A stretch of 64,000 nt of DNA from Roseovarius confluentis (GTDB lineage Bacteria; Pseudomonadota; Alphaproteobacteria; Rhodobacterales; Rhodobacteraceae): contig NZ_PPFE01000001.1 of NCBI RefSeq assembly GCF_002917925.1, forward strand, positions 908,691 through 972,690. Direction: 5' to 3'. Position 1 is the stretch's first letter; the number at the start of each line of letters is the position of its first letter. Shown piece by piece: positions 1 to 9,724 of the stretch. Under the pieces are notes generated by a model. It searched no databases. It worked only from the letters and a program-made list of their open reading frames with translations, and had not been told where the DNA came from. Made by a program: the position numbers and the translations under genes.

Positions 1-3000
1 CGACCATGACCACGCCCTCAAGGCTCTTGATCGCGCCCTTGATCTGGGGCGTCACCGGAAACTCGCGGCCCGCGTCGATCTCCACCTCGCCGGGCAATGC
101 CTCGTTCATCAGGCAGAACCGGATCGGGCCGCGCCCGCCCCGTGCCGCGGTCGTCGGCGCATTGGTCAACACCTGCGCCACCGACCCGATGGCGGTTTCA
201 CTGTCGACGAAGATTTTCAGCCCGCTGGCGCCCGCATCCGCGACCACCGCATCGGCGGGCTGCACCGACCGCGCCAGCAGCTTCAGCTGATCGCTCTCCA
301 TCGTCGCCTCGACCACGATCACCACCTGGTTGCCGGTTTCCAGATGCTCGCGCGCCACCTCCAGCGTGTCCGAGAACATCGTCACCTCGTAGCCGCCCGT
401 GACATCGCTCAACTGCACGAAGGCAAAGCGGTTGCCGCGCGCCGATTTCCGCTCCTGCCGTCCGGCGACGACGCCGGCCATCTTCGCCACCACGGCGCCC
501 GACCGTGCCGCCAGCTCGTTGACCTCGTCCAACGTCTTGACGTCCTTGCGCTTCAGCGCGGCCATGTAGTCGTCCAGCGGATGCCCCGACAGGTAGAAGC
601 CCACCGCGGCATATTCCTCGGTCAGCCGCTCCGCAGGCAGCCAGTCCTCGACCGGGCTCAGCCGCGGCTCCGGCAGGTCCTCGCCCGCCTCGCCAAACAG
701 AGACACCTGGGCCGAGCCCTTCTGTTCATGGATCGCCGCCGAATAGCGCATCAGCGACTCCAGGCTGTCGAACACGCGCCGCCGGTTGCGGTCCAACGCG
801 TCGAACGCCCCCGACCGCGCCAGCATCTCCAAGGGCCGTTTGCCCACCGCCTTCAGGTCCACCCGCCGCGCGAAATCATAGAGCGTCACGAACGGCTTTT
901 CGCCGCCCCCGCCCCGGACCTGATCCGGGGCCTCCTCGCCCCCCTCGTGCCGCGCCGCCACGATCAGCCGCATCGCCTCGACGCCCACGTTCTTCAACGC
1001 GCCCAAGCCATAATGCAGCACGCCGTCCTTCACCTGGAAGGTCGCGTCCGAGCGGTTCACGCAAGGCGGCGCCCAGGGCAATTCCAGCCCCTTCTTCACT
1101 TCCTCGAAATAGATCGCCAGCTTGTCCGTCAGGTGGATATCGCAGTTCATGACGCCGGCCATGAACTCCACCGGGTGATTGGTCTTCAGCCATGCGGTCT
1201 GGTAACTGACCACCGCATAGGCCGCCGCGTGCGACTTGTTGAAGCCATAGTTGGCGAACTTGTCCAGAAGGTTCCACACCTCCAGCGCCTTGGCATCATC
1301 GACGCCGTTATCCTTGGCGCCCGCGATGAACTTGGGCCGCTCGGCATCCATCGCCTCCTGGATCTTCTTGCCCATAGCCCGGCGCAACAGGTCCGCACCG
1401 CCAAGCGAATACCCGGCCATCTCCTGCGCGATCTGCATCACCTGTTCCTGGTAAACAATAATGCCCTGCGTCTCGTCCAGGATATGATCCACTGACTTGT
1501 GCAGGTAATCCCGCTCGCTCAGCCCGTTCTTCACCTCGCAATATTTCGGGATGTTCTCCATCGGCCCGGGCCGATAGAGCGCCACAAGCGCCACGATATC
1601 CTCGATGCAGGTGGGCTTCATCCGCTTCAGCGCATCCATCATGCCCGAGCTTTCCACCTGGAACACCGCAACCGTCTTCGCCTTGGCATAAAGCGCATAG
1701 GTCTTCTCGTCATCGAGCGGGATCTGCCCGATATCGTTCTCGGCCCCTTCGTTCGGCTCGTAGATACGGCTGCCATCCGCCGCCGTATGCAAATCCCGCC
1801 CCCCGGCATGGATCTGCTCGATCGCGTTCTGAATGACGGTCAGAGTCTTCAGCCCCAGAAAGTCGAACTTCACCAGCCCCGCCTGCTCGACCCATTTCAT
1901 GTTGAACTGCGTCGCCGGCATGTCCGACCGCGGGTCTTGGTAAAGCGGCACCAGCTCATCCAAGGAGCGATCCCCGATCACCACGCCCGCCGCGTGGGTC
2001 GAGGCGTTACGCAACAGTCCCTCCACCTGCATCCCGTATTTCAGCAGGCGGTCCACGACCTCCTCGTTGCGGGCCTCCTCGCGCAGGCGATCCTCCTGCG
2101 CCAATGCCTTTTCGATGGAAACGGGCTTTACCCCCTCCACCGGGATCATCTTCGACAGGCGGTCCACCTGCCCATAGGGCATCTGCAACACCCGCCCGAT
2201 ATCGCGCACCGCGGCCTTGGATAAAAGCGCACCGAAGGTGATGATCTGCCCCACCTTGTCGCGCCCATACTTGCCCTGCACGTACTGGATCACCTCTTCC
2301 CGGCGATCCATGCAAAAGTCGATGTCGAAGTCGGGCATCGACACACGTTCCGGGTTCAAAAACCGCTCGAACAGCAGGCTGTACCGCAGCGGATCAAGGT
2401 CCGTGATCGTCAGCGCATAAGCTACCAGGCTGCCCGCGCCCGACCCGCGCCCCGGCCCCACCGGGATGTCATGGTCCTTGGCCCACTTGATGAAGTCGGC
2501 CACGATCAGGAAGTAACCCGGGAAGCCCATTCCCTCGATGATCCCCAGCTCGAACTCCAGCCGCTTTTCGTACTCCTCGACCGACGCCGCGTGGGGAATG
2601 ACCGCCAATCGCTCATTAAGGCCTTCCTTGGCCTGCCGCCGCAACTCGTCCACCTCGTCATCGGCAAAGCGCGGCAGGATCGGGTCGCGCCGATACGCAC
2701 CAAAGGCACAGCGCTGCGCGATCTCCACCGTGTTCTCCAGCGCCTCGGGCAGGTCTGCGAACAGCGTCGCCATCTCCGCCGGCGACTTGAAATAATGCTC
2801 TGCCGTCAGCCGCCGCCGCGGCTCGGACTGGTCCACATAGGCGCCTTCCGCGACGCAGATCATCGCGTCATGCGCCTCGTACATCTTGGCCTCGGGAAAA
2901 TAGACGTCATTCGTCGCCACCAGCGGCAGATCCATGGCATAGGCCATCTCGACAAAGCCGCGCTCGGTCTTGGCCTCGGCCTCCGGCACGCCCGCCTCGC

Positions 3001-3538
3001 CGCGATGCCGCTGCAACTCGACATACAGGCGGTCGCCGAAGATCCCCGCCAGCTTCTGCATCAACGCCTCCGCCGCCGGGCGCTGTCCCAGCTGCAAGAG
3101 TTTGCCCACGGCCCCCTCCGGCCCCCCGGTAAGGCAGATCACCGACGCGCCATGCGCCTCGAGGTCCTCGACCGTCAGATGCGCCAGCTGCCCGTCCCCG
3201 CGCAGGTACAGCGCGGAATTGAGCTTCATCAGGTTCTCGTAGCCTTCCTCGTTCTGCGCCAGCAGAACCACCGGCGCGGGCGGCACGGGCCGCTTCCCCG
3301 GCTCGGGCGTCATGTATTGCAGGTCCATCTGGCAGCCCATGATCGGCTGCACCCCCGCCCCCTGCGCCGTGACGGAAAATTCCAGCGCGGCGAACATGTT
3401 GTTGGTGTCGGTCACGGCCACCGCCGGCATCTGGTGCCTGGTGCAAAGGTCGGTCAGCTTTTTCAGCCGCACGGCCCCTTCCAGCAGGGAATACTCGGTA
3501 TGGACGCGAAGATGGATGAATCGGGGGGAACTGCTCAT
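1..3538 (-). CDS. dnaE: DNA polymerase III subunit alpha (3' end outside window)
   Basis: Catalytic subunit of the replicative DNA polymerase III. The frame is open from the ATG at 3538 to the window edge with no stop, giving about 1179 codons, close to the full family length, so only a short C-terminal tail is missing. The N-terminus (FIHLRVHTEYSLLEGA) is the PHP domain start. The polymerase active site SMPDFDIDF lies at 2318-2338, placing Asp403, Asp405 and Asp407, close to Asp401/Asp403 of the E. coli enzyme. The DnaE-type domain order (PHP, palm, fingers, OB) is expected from the family. It is divergent from the ABC transporter operon, with about 165 bp between the two starts for both promoters. 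Confidence 0.96.
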   Translation of the reverse strand, partial: MSSSPRFIHLRVHTEYSLLEGAVRLKKLTDLCTRHQMPAVAVTDTNNMFAALEFSVTAQGAGVQPIMGCQMDLQYMTPEPGKRPVPPAPVVLLAQNEEGYENLMKLNSALYLRGDGQLAHLTVEDLEAHGASVICLTGGPEGAVGKLLQLGQRPAAEALMQKLAGIFGDRLYVELQRHRGEAGVPEAEAKTERGFVEMAYAMDLPLVATNDVYFPEAKMYEAHDAMICVAEGAYVDQSEPRRRLTAEHYFKSPAEMATLFADLPEALENTVEIAQRCAFGAYRRDPILPRFADDEVDELRRQAKEGLNERLAVIPHAASVEEYEKRLEFELGIIEGMGFPGYFLIVADFIKWAKDHDIPVGPGRGSGAGSLVAYALTITDLDPLRYSLLFERFLNPERVSMPDFDIDFCMDRREEVIQYVQGKYGRDKVGQIITFGALLSKAAVRDIGRVLQMPYGQVDRLSKMIPVEGVKPVSIEKALAQEDRLREEARNEEVVDRLLKYGMQVEGLLRNASTHAAGVVIGDRSLDELVPLYQDPRSDMPATQFNMKWVEQAGLVKFDFLGLKTLTVIQNAIEQIHAGGRDLHTAADGSRIYEPNEGAENDIGQIPLDDEKTYALYAKAKTVAVFQVESSGMMDALKRMKPTCIEDIVALVALYRPGPMENIPKYCEVKNGLSERDYLHKSVDHILDETQGIIVYQEQVMQIAQEMAGYSLGGADLLRRAMGKKIQEAMDAERPKFIAGAKDNGVDDAKALEVWNLLDKFANYGFNKSHAAAYAVVSYQTAWLKTNHPVEFMAGVMNCDIHLTDKLAIYFEEVKKGLELPWAPPCVNRSDATFQVKDGVLHYGLGALKNVGVEAMRLIVAARHEGGEEAPDQVRGGGGEKPFVTLYDFARRVDLKAVGKRPLEMLARSGAFDALDRNRRRVFDSLESLMRYSAAIHEQKGSAQVSLFGEAGEDLPEPRLSPVEDWLPAERLTEEYAAVGFYLSGHPLDDYMAALKRKDVKTLDEVNELAARSGAVVAKMAGVVAGRQERKSARGNRFAFVQLSDVTGGYEVTMFSDTLEVAREHLETGNQVVIVVEATMESDQLKLLARSVQPADAVVADAGASGLKIFVDSETAIGSVAQVLTNAPTTAARGGRGPIRFCLMNEALPGEVEIDAGREFPVTPQIKGAIKSLEGVVMV

Positions 3539-3703
3539 ACCGACACACTATCCAGCACCGCTCCCTTCGCCAAGCCCGACATCTGCCCAAATCCGCATCA
3601 CCCGGACCGGCCCGACGCCGCGTATCCCACGCCCCCCATTGCCGTTCCCGCCCGCCTTGCGCTAACAGGGACGGGGACCGCGAAACCGGGGGGACAACGG
3701 CGC

Positions 3704-5221
3704 GTGACGGAACCGCTGCTCAGCATCGACGGGCTGACCAAGGCCTATCCCGGCGTGGTCGCCAACGAGGATGTCAGCTTTGACATCCACGCCGGCGAGG
3801 TGCACGCCCTCCTGGGTGAAAACGGCGCGGGCAAGTCGACGCTGGTCAAGATGATCTACGGGCTGGTCAAGCCCGACAGCGGCACTATGCACCTGCATGG
3901 ATCGCCCTTCGCTCCGTCCGAACCCAGCGACGCACGCCGCCACGGCGTTGCGATGGTGTTCCAGCACTTCTCGCTTTTCGACGCGCTCACCGTGGCCGAA
4001 AACGTGGCCCTCGGCATGGAAACCCCGCCCCCCATGCGCACCCTCGCCGCCCGTATCCGAGAGGTCTCGGAAACCTACGGCCTGCCGCTCGACCCCGGGC
4101 GCACCGTGGGGGACCTCTCGGCAGGCGAACGCCAGCGGGTCGAGATCATCCGCTGCCTGCTGCAGGACCCGCGCCTGCTGATCATGGACGAACCCACCTC
4201 GGTGCTGACCCCGCAAGAGGTCGCGATCCTCTTCAAGACCTTGCAGAAGCTCACCTCCGAGGGTGTGGCGATCCTCTACATCTCCCACAAGCTCGAAGAA
4301 ATCCGCACGCTCTGCAACCGCGCCACGGTCCTGCGCCGGGGCCGCAACGTCGGCACCTGCGACCCGGCGCAGACCACGGCGCACGCCATGGCCGAGATGA
4401 TGGTCGGCAGCGCCTTCGAGACGCCCGCCCGGCGCGACACCAAAACCGGCGCCCCGCGCCTCACGCTCGACGCGCTGTCGGTTCGCGCGCCCTCGGCCTT
4501 CGGCACCGCGCTTCGGGACGTGTCGCTCACCCTGCACGCGGGTGAAATCCTCGGCATCGGCGGCGTCGCGGGCAACGGGCAGGACGAACTTCTCGCCGCG
4601 CTTTCGGGCGAGTTGCCTGTGACGCCCGACGCCCTGCGTCTCGACGACAAACCCATCGGCCGCCTGCCCCCGCAGGCCCGGCGCGACCTCGGTCTTTTCG
4701 CGGCCCCCGAGGAACGGCTGGGCCACGCTGCCGCCCCCGAGATGAGCCTGACAGAAAACAGCCTGCTCACCGGCGCCACCAAGCAGAATCTCTCCAACCG
4801 CGGCTTCCTGAACTGGCCCCGCGCACAGAGCTTCGCCGAGAAGGTGATCGCTGCGTTCGACGTTCGCACCCCCGGGCCCAACACCGCCGCGCGCGCCCTG
4901 TCCGGTGGCAACCTGCAGAAATTCGTCATCGGGCGCGAGATGGCGCACGACCCCGAGGCTCTGATCGTCAACCAGCCCACCTGGGGCGTCGACGCCGCCG
5001 CCGCCGCCTTCATCCGGCAGGCTCTGATGGACCTCGCCGCCAAGGGGGCCGCCATCCTTGTCATAAGCCAGGACCTCGACGAGCTGATGCAGATCTCCGA
5101 CCGTTTCGCCGCGCTCAACGCGGGCCGGCTTTCGGACATCCACCCCACCGCCGACCTGACGACCGAGCAGGTGGGCCTGATGATGGGCGGCGCGCACGAC
5201 ATGGAGGTGGCGCATGTCTGA
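3704..5221 (+). CDS. ABC transporter ATPase, BMP-type nucleoside/simple sugar uptake
   Basis: A 505-aa duplicated ATPase energising import through the two permeases downstream. The first half has Walker A GENGAGKST, signature LSAGERQRVEI and Walker B LLIMDEPTS. The second half has the degenerate GVAGNGQDEL P-loop, LSGGNLQKFV signature and LIVNQPTWGVD in place of a normal Walker B, as usual for the RbsA/YufO family. The GTG at 3704 is chosen because it directly precedes the conserved start (LLSIDGLTKAYPGVVAN). The frame stays open far upstream, but that part is antisense to dnaE and not protein-like. First gene of a four-gene transporter operon. The substrate is probably a nucleoside, judged from the BMP-type binding protein at the end of the operon. 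Confidence 0.92.
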   Translation: MTEPLLSIDGLTKAYPGVVANEDVSFDIHAGEVHALLGENGAGKSTLVKMIYGLVKPDSGTMHLHGSPFAPSEPSDARRHGVAMVFQHFSLFDALTVAENVALGMETPPPMRTLAARIREVSETYGLPLDPGRTVGDLSAGERQRVEIIRCLLQDPRLLIMDEPTSVLTPQEVAILFKTLQKLTSEGVAILYISHKLEEIRTLCNRATVLRRGRNVGTCDPAQTTAHAMAEMMVGSAFETPARRDTKTGAPRLTLDALSVRAPSAFGTALRDVSLTLHAGEILGIGGVAGNGQDELLAALSGELPVTPDALRLDDKPIGRLPPQARRDLGLFAAPEERLGHAAAPEMSLTENSLLTGATKQNLSNRGFLNWPRAQSFAEKVIAAFDVRTPGPNTAARALSGGNLQKFVIGREMAHDPEALIVNQPTWGVDAAAAAFIRQALMDLAAKGAAILVISQDLDELMQISDRFAALNAGRLSDIHPTADLTTEQVGLMMGGAHDMEVAHV

Positions 5222-5302
5222 GCCCGCGCACCAAGAGTATCTTGCCTCCTGCGGGGATATTTTCAGCCAGGGGAAGAAACGGCATTCCGCCCCCGGCACG
5301 GG

Positions 5303-6394
5303 ATGCACCCCGTGCTGAAACTCGAGCGCCGCCCTCAGCCGTCCCGCACCTGGTCGGCGCTGGCCCCGGTGCTGGCGGTGCTGATCACCATGTTCGCCGG
5401 TGGCGCGATGTTCGCCGCGCTCGGGCAAGACCCGGTCGAGGCGATCCGCACGATCTTCTGGGAGCCGCTTTTCGGCGAATTTGCCCGCTTCGACCGCCCG
5501 CAACTTCTGGTAAAGGCCGCGCCACTGACCCTCATCGCCATCGGCCTCGCGCTTGGCTTCCGGGCGAACATCTGGAACATCGGCGCCGAGGGGCAATACA
5601 TCATCGGCGCACTCACCGGCGCGGGCGTGGGGCTGGCTTTCTATCCCACCGAGTCCGCCCTGATCTTCCCGCTGATGGTCGTCGCGGGCGCCCTTGGCGG
5701 CTGGGCCTGGGCCATGATCCCCGGCCTTCTGAAGGTCCGCTTCGGCACCAACGAGATCCTCGTGTCGCTGATGCTGGTCTACGTGGCCGAACAGCTCCTG
5801 GCCAAGATGGCGCTGGGCCTGCTGCGCAATCCCGAAGGCCGCGGCTTTCCCGGCTCGCGCAGCCTGCGCGACTATCCGTCGGCCCATAACGCCGAGCTCT
5901 TCGCGGGGACCGGCATCCACTGGGGCGTCGTCGCCGCCCTGATCGCCGTGATCTTCGCCTACATCCTGCTCGCGCGGCACATGCTGGGCTTTCATATCAA
6001 GCTGTCGGGCCAAGCGCCCCGCGCCGCGCGGTTCGCGGGCGTGAACCCGGCGCGCCTGACGCTGATCTGCCTCGGAATTTCCGGCGCGCTGGCGGGGCTT
6101 GCCGGAATGTTCGAGGTCGCGGGCCCGGCAGGCCAGATCAATATCGACTTCAACGTGGGCTACGGCTTCACCGCCATCATCGTCGCATTCCTTGGCCGTC
6201 TGCACCCTGTCGGAATCCTGCTGGCAGCACTGCTGATGGCACTCACCTACATCGGCGGCGAGCTTGCCGAAACCAATCTCGGCCTGCCTGCCGCCGCGAT
6301 CCAGATGTTCCAGGGCATGCTGCTCTTCTTCCTTCTGGCCGTGGACCTTCTGACCCATTTCCGCCTGCGCTGGCGCAGGGCCGAGGTCGCGTGA
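5303..6394 (+). CDS. ABC transporter permease, BMP-type (first)
   Basis: A 363-aa integral membrane permease of the BPD_transp_2 (RbsC/YufP) type. It has several hydrophobic segments, for example around ALAPVLAVLITMFAGGAMFA, and the family motif region FRANIWNIGAEGQYIIGAL near residues 88-107. It ends in an overlap with the next permease, whose ATG at 6394 lies inside the stop region, indicating translational coupling. The 82-bp gap from the ATPase has no promoter that I recognise. The longer permease with the NIGAEGQ motif normally pairs with a shorter one carrying NLGVEGM, which is exactly what follows. Confidence 0.92.
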   Translation: MHPVLKLERRPQPSRTWSALAPVLAVLITMFAGGAMFAALGQDPVEAIRTIFWEPLFGEFARFDRPQLLVKAAPLTLIAIGLALGFRANIWNIGAEGQYIIGALTGAGVGLAFYPTESALIFPLMVVAGALGGWAWAMIPGLLKVRFGTNEILVSLMLVYVAEQLLAKMALGLLRNPEGRGFPGSRSLRDYPSAHNAELFAGTGIHWGVVAALIAVIFAYILLARHMLGFHIKLSGQAPRAARFAGVNPARLTLICLGISGALAGLAGMFEVAGPAGQINIDFNVGYGFTAIIVAFLGRLHPVGILLAALLMALTYIGGELAETNLGLPAAAIQMFQGMLLFFLLAVDLLTHFRLRWRRAEVA

Positions 6395-7314
6395 TGGACC
6401 TTTCCGCGATCGACCCGACGCTGCTCCTGGCCTCGCTCATCGTGGCCTCCACGCCCATCCTGCTGGCCGCCCTCGGCGAACTTGTCGTGGAACGCGCAGG
6501 CGTGCTGAACCTCGGGGTCGAGGGAATGATGATCACCGGCGCGATCTGCGGCTTCGCCATCGCGGTCAACACCGGCTCGCCCGTCATCGGCTTCGTGGCC
6601 GCGGCCTTCGGCGGCGCCATCCTGTCGTTGCTCTTCGCGCTGCTGACGCAATTCGCGCTGGCCAACCAGGTTGCCTCCGGCCTTGCGCTCACGCTCTTCG
6701 GGCTGGGACTAAGCGCCCTTCTGGGCCAGGGCTACCAGGGCATCAAGCCCCCGCCGACGCGCAGTCTCGACATTCCCGTATTGTCGGACATCCCAGTCCT
6801 GGGCCCCATCCTCTTTTCCCATGACCTGATGGTCTATCTCGCGCTCGCGCTCGTCGCCGCCGTCTGGGCCATGCTGAAATATACCCGCGCCGGCCTGATC
6901 CTGCGCGCGGTGGGCGAAAACCACGATGCCGCGCACGCCCTGGGCTACAAGGTCGTGCGCGTGCGCCTCCTGGCGATCCTTTTCGGCGGCGCCTGCGCGG
7001 GGTTGGGCGGCGCCTACCTTTCCCTCGTGCGCGTTCCGCAATGGACCGAAGGCATGACCGCCGGTTCCGGCTGGATCGCGCTGGCGCTCGTGGTCTTCGC
7101 CAGCTGGAAAGCGGGCCGCGTTCTTCTGGGCGCCTGGCTTTTCGGCGGCATCTCGGTGCTGCAACTGAACCTCCAGCCCACGGGCATCCCGATCCCGGTC
7201 GAATACCTTTCCATGTCGCCCTACTTGATCACCATCCTCGTGCTGGTCATCATGTCTGGCGACAAATCCCGCGCACCCGGATCCCTGGGCCGCACGTTCC
7301 ATGCCTCGCAATGA
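6394..7314 (+). CDS. ABC transporter permease, BMP-type (second)
   Basis: A 306-aa permease, partner of the preceding one (YufQ type). The signature LVVERAGVLNLGVEGMMITGA is near the N-terminus, followed by repeated hydrophobic helices. The ATG at 6394 overlaps the upstream stop; an in-frame GTG at 6391 would add one residue. It probably forms the heterodimeric channel with the 363-aa permease. The next gene, the binding protein, starts 28 bp downstream with its own strong ribosome binding site, fitting the higher expression usually needed for a binding protein. Confidence 0.91.
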   Translation: MDLSAIDPTLLLASLIVASTPILLAALGELVVERAGVLNLGVEGMMITGAICGFAIAVNTGSPVIGFVAAAFGGAILSLLFALLTQFALANQVASGLALTLFGLGLSALLGQGYQGIKPPPTRSLDIPVLSDIPVLGPILFSHDLMVYLALALVAAVWAMLKYTRAGLILRAVGENHDAAHALGYKVVRVRLLAILFGGACAGLGGAYLSLVRVPQWTEGMTAGSGWIALALVVFASWKAGRVLLGAWLFGGISVLQLNLQPTGIPIPVEYLSMSPYLITILVLVIMSGDKSRAPGSLGRTFHASQ

Positions 7315-7342
7315 GGCCAACCACACCAACAGGGAGTTCTTC

Positions 7343-8416
7343 ATGACCCTCACCCGCATCCTGAGCGCCGCCGCCCTGACGCTCGGCCTCGCCCTGCCCG
7401 CGCTGGCGCAAGACAAGACCAAGGTCGGCTTCATCTACGTCGGCCCCATCGGCGATGGCGGCTGGACCTATGAACACGACCAGGGCCGCCTCGCCGTCGA
7501 GGAACATTTCGGCGACCAGGTCGAAACCGTCTTCCAGGAAAGCGTGCCCGAGGGCAACGATGCCGAACGCGCGATCATGCAGATGGCGCGGCGCGGCGCG
7601 GACCTGATCTTCACCACGTCCTTCGGCTACATGGACAGCACGATCAACGTCGCCAGGGAATTTCCGGACGTGAAGTTCGAACATGCAACCGGCTACAAGA
7701 CCGCCGATAACGTCTCGGTCTACTCCGCCCGCTTCTACGAGGGCCGCGCGATCCAGGGCCATATCGCCGGCAAGATGACGGAATCGAACATCATCGGCTA
7801 CATCGCCTCCTACCCCATCCCCGAGGTGATCCGCGGCATCAACGCCGCCTATATCCACGCCAAGAAGGTCAATCCTGATGTCGAGTTCAAGGTGATCTGG
7901 GCCTACACGTGGTTCGATCCCCCGAAAGAGGCCGACGCCGCCACCGCCCTCATCGACCAGGGCGCCGACGTGATCCTGCAACACACCGACAGCACCGCGC
8001 CCCAGGCCGCGGCGGAAAAGGCCGGGGGCGTCATCACCTTCGGCCAGGCCTCGGACATGGCCGAGTACAAGCCCACCCCGCGTGTGAGTTCCATCATCGA
8101 CAACTGGGCGCCCTACTACATTGCCCGCACCCAGGCGGTGATCGACGGCACGTGGGAAAGCACCGAGACATGGGACGGCATCGCCCCTGGCATGGTCGAG
8201 ATCGGCGAGATCACCGATGCCGTGCCCGCCGACGTCAAGGAAGAGGCTCTCGCGATGAAAGAGGCCATCGCGTCGGGCGACTACCACCCCTTCACCGGAC
8301 CGCTGAACCGCCAGGACGGATCGGCCTGGCTGGCCGAAGGCGAAGTGGCCGATGACGGCACGCTTCTCGGGATGGACTTCTTCGTCGAAGGCCTCACCGC
8401 CGAAATCCCTCAGTAA
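7343..8416 (+). CDS. BMP family substrate-binding protein
   Basis: A 357-aa exported solute-binding protein of the basic membrane protein (BMP/Med/PnrA) family. The start (MTLTRILSAAALTLGLALPA) is a Sec signal peptide ending at ALAQ, and the mature part begins DKTKVGFIYVGPIGDGGWTY, the typical BMP opening. The ATG at 7343 has AGGGAG eight bases upstream; an upstream in-frame ATG at 7301 overlaps the permease and would spoil the signal peptide. Family knowledge points to purine nucleosides or related ligands, but the ligand is inferred. Last gene of the operon; a rho-independent terminator lies about 400 bp downstream. Confidence 0.92.
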   Translation: MTLTRILSAAALTLGLALPALAQDKTKVGFIYVGPIGDGGWTYEHDQGRLAVEEHFGDQVETVFQESVPEGNDAERAIMQMARRGADLIFTTSFGYMDSTINVAREFPDVKFEHATGYKTADNVSVYSARFYEGRAIQGHIAGKMTESNIIGYIASYPIPEVIRGINAAYIHAKKVNPDVEFKVIWAYTWFDPPKEADAATALIDQGADVILQHTDSTAPQAAAEKAGGVITFGQASDMAEYKPTPRVSSIIDNWAPYYIARTQAVIDGTWESTETWDGIAPGMVEIGEITDAVPADVKEEALAMKEAIASGDYHPFTGPLNRQDGSAWLAEGEVADDGTLLGMDFFVEGLTAEIPQ

Positions 8417-8889
8417 GTCGTGAGGGGCCGCCACTCCTGCCCATGCAGTGCAGAACACAGAGCTGTTCAGGGCGGCCCGATGACAAGCACCCCACGTCCG
8501 GGGCAAAGTTGGGGCGTGGGGTGCGATCGATAACGGCTTTACGGACAAGGCTTTTTTCGTGTCGCAAGCCGCGCGATTGCCAGACCGCGGGCTGGCGACC
8601 GACAGATCTTCGGTGCACTTTATCCCCGCAAACTCCGAGAAACTTCAGTGCGACACACCATCGGCACCCAATCGCCAGCCCGGGGGGCGGTCTGGCGATC
8701 GCGCGGCGGCCTGCGGCCTTGATTCCGCGCGGCACAAAACCAGCGATAGCAAAAGGAGCTCCAAGCGGTCATTGCTCTCCGCGCCCACTGCGAACTCTCG
8801 CTTTCATCATCCATTGCGAAGCCCCGCCAACCCGGCGGGGCTTTCTTCTGTGGGGCGTCGGTATGATGCCCCTTGGAACCACCGTCGCT
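8417..8889. other. 473-bp gap without a supported gene
   Basis: Between the binding protein and the convergent Hint gene. Frames are open on both strands, but their peptides are rich in Arg/Pro/Ser and look like GC-rich noise. I looked for tmRNA, 6S, SRP and RNase P landmarks and saw none. A terminator sits near its right end at 8821-8847. A small RNA ending there is possible but unsupported. Confidence 0.5.
8821..8847 (+). terminator. Rho-independent terminator
   Basis: GCCCCGCC, AACC, GGCGGGGC followed by TTTCTT: an 8-bp GC stem with a 4-base loop and a T-rich tail on the plus strand. It can end transcripts from the BMP operon or from an unannotated RNA in the preceding gap, just before the convergent Hint gene. 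Confidence 0.75.
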
Positions 8890-9531
8890 TCAGGCGACCC
8901 GGGACATGTACGCACTGGCCTTCGCCACCGGATGCGGCAGGCCGGGATAGGCACAGCGCCGGCGGTTCAGTTCCGGAAACAGGTCCTTCAGACGCTGCTG
9001 CGCGCCGATATCCAGAAGGTTCAGCGCCTTGGGCGACGGACGGAATGTCTCGATCGGCAGGCCTTCGGCGGTGATCACCTCGTGGCGATCAAAGACCAGG
9101 TTGTAATAGGTCACTTCCTCCGACGACCAGTCGGAATAGGCCGCGTCGCTGGCGGACGCGACACCATCGACCCGCATCAGGCAGCCGGGCTGGTCCTCCG
9201 CGCCCGCAATACGGTAGCCGGGGATCAGGACGCGGTGACCGCTCGCGATCCGCAAATCGCGGTTCGGCATCATCGGTCCGACCGCCCGCGGCTTCAGCCG
9301 GATGGGCGCCAGTTCGGGATGCTTGCGCATCTCCGCCGCCGTCACCGTCCAGGTCCAGATCATCCGCACCGGCTGCATTCCGTTATGCCGCACCAGTACC
9401 ATGTCCCCGGGCTTCAGCATCTCCACACGCCGCCCGCCCAAAGGCGTGCGCACGTTCGCCTCACCGCAAATACCGGTCATGTAGCGCCGGTCGGTTCTGT
9501 CATTCACCGTGATCGAATCCACGTAGCCCAT
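8890..9531 (-). CDS. Hint (Hedgehog/intein) domain protein
   Basis: About 213 aa matching the Hint_2 family common in Rhodobacterales. Visible blocks are CGEANVRTPLGGRRVEMLKP followed by GD near the N-terminus, the mid block IASGHRVLIPGY, and YYNLVFDRHEVITAEGLPIE near the C-terminus, which correspond to the conserved Hint strands. The ATG at 9531 is preferred because CTGGAG lies about 7 bases upstream; an in-frame ATG at 9555 would add eight residues. No secretion signal or toxin domain is fused, so it is a free-standing Hint protein of unknown role. Its neighbours do not suggest a pathway. Confidence 0.82.
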   Translation of the reverse strand: MGYVDSITVNDRTDRRYMTGICGEANVRTPLGGRRVEMLKPGDMVLVRHNGMQPVRMIWTWTVTAAEMRKHPELAPIRLKPRAVGPMMPNRDLRIASGHRVLIPGYRIAGAEDQPGCLMRVDGVASASDAAYSDWSSEEVTYYNLVFDRHEVITAEGLPIETFRPSPKALNLLDIGAQQRLKDLFPELNRRRCAYPGLPHPVAKASAYMSRVA

Positions 9532-9724
9532 TTCGCACTCCAGTGAGTTTCCCATACGGAAACAAGGTCCGGGCGTAATGCGCCGCATTTGGGATCGAAT
9601 TGAGGTAATATCGTGCCGGATACTTAATTTTCTTGGTGTTGCCTGGGGCCGGCGGCGCCACGGCCCAGATGACGCGCAGACACCGCCCCTTGATTCCGAT
9701 ACCGATCCCGTCCCAACTGTCGCC

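Noticed and set aside
2471..3703. Upstream extension of the ABC ATPase frame
   Set aside because: It overlaps dnaE on the other strand, and the translated extension is not protein-like; the GTG at 3704 fits the family start.
3662..6358. Minus-strand frame of about 900 codons opposite the ABC transporter genes
   Set aside because: Shadow of the ATPase and permease genes; no domain and composition typical of antisense frames.
8417..8889. Possible tmRNA, 6S RNA or other small RNA before the terminator at 8821
   Set aside because: None of the conserved landmarks of these RNAs was found; only the terminator is clear.
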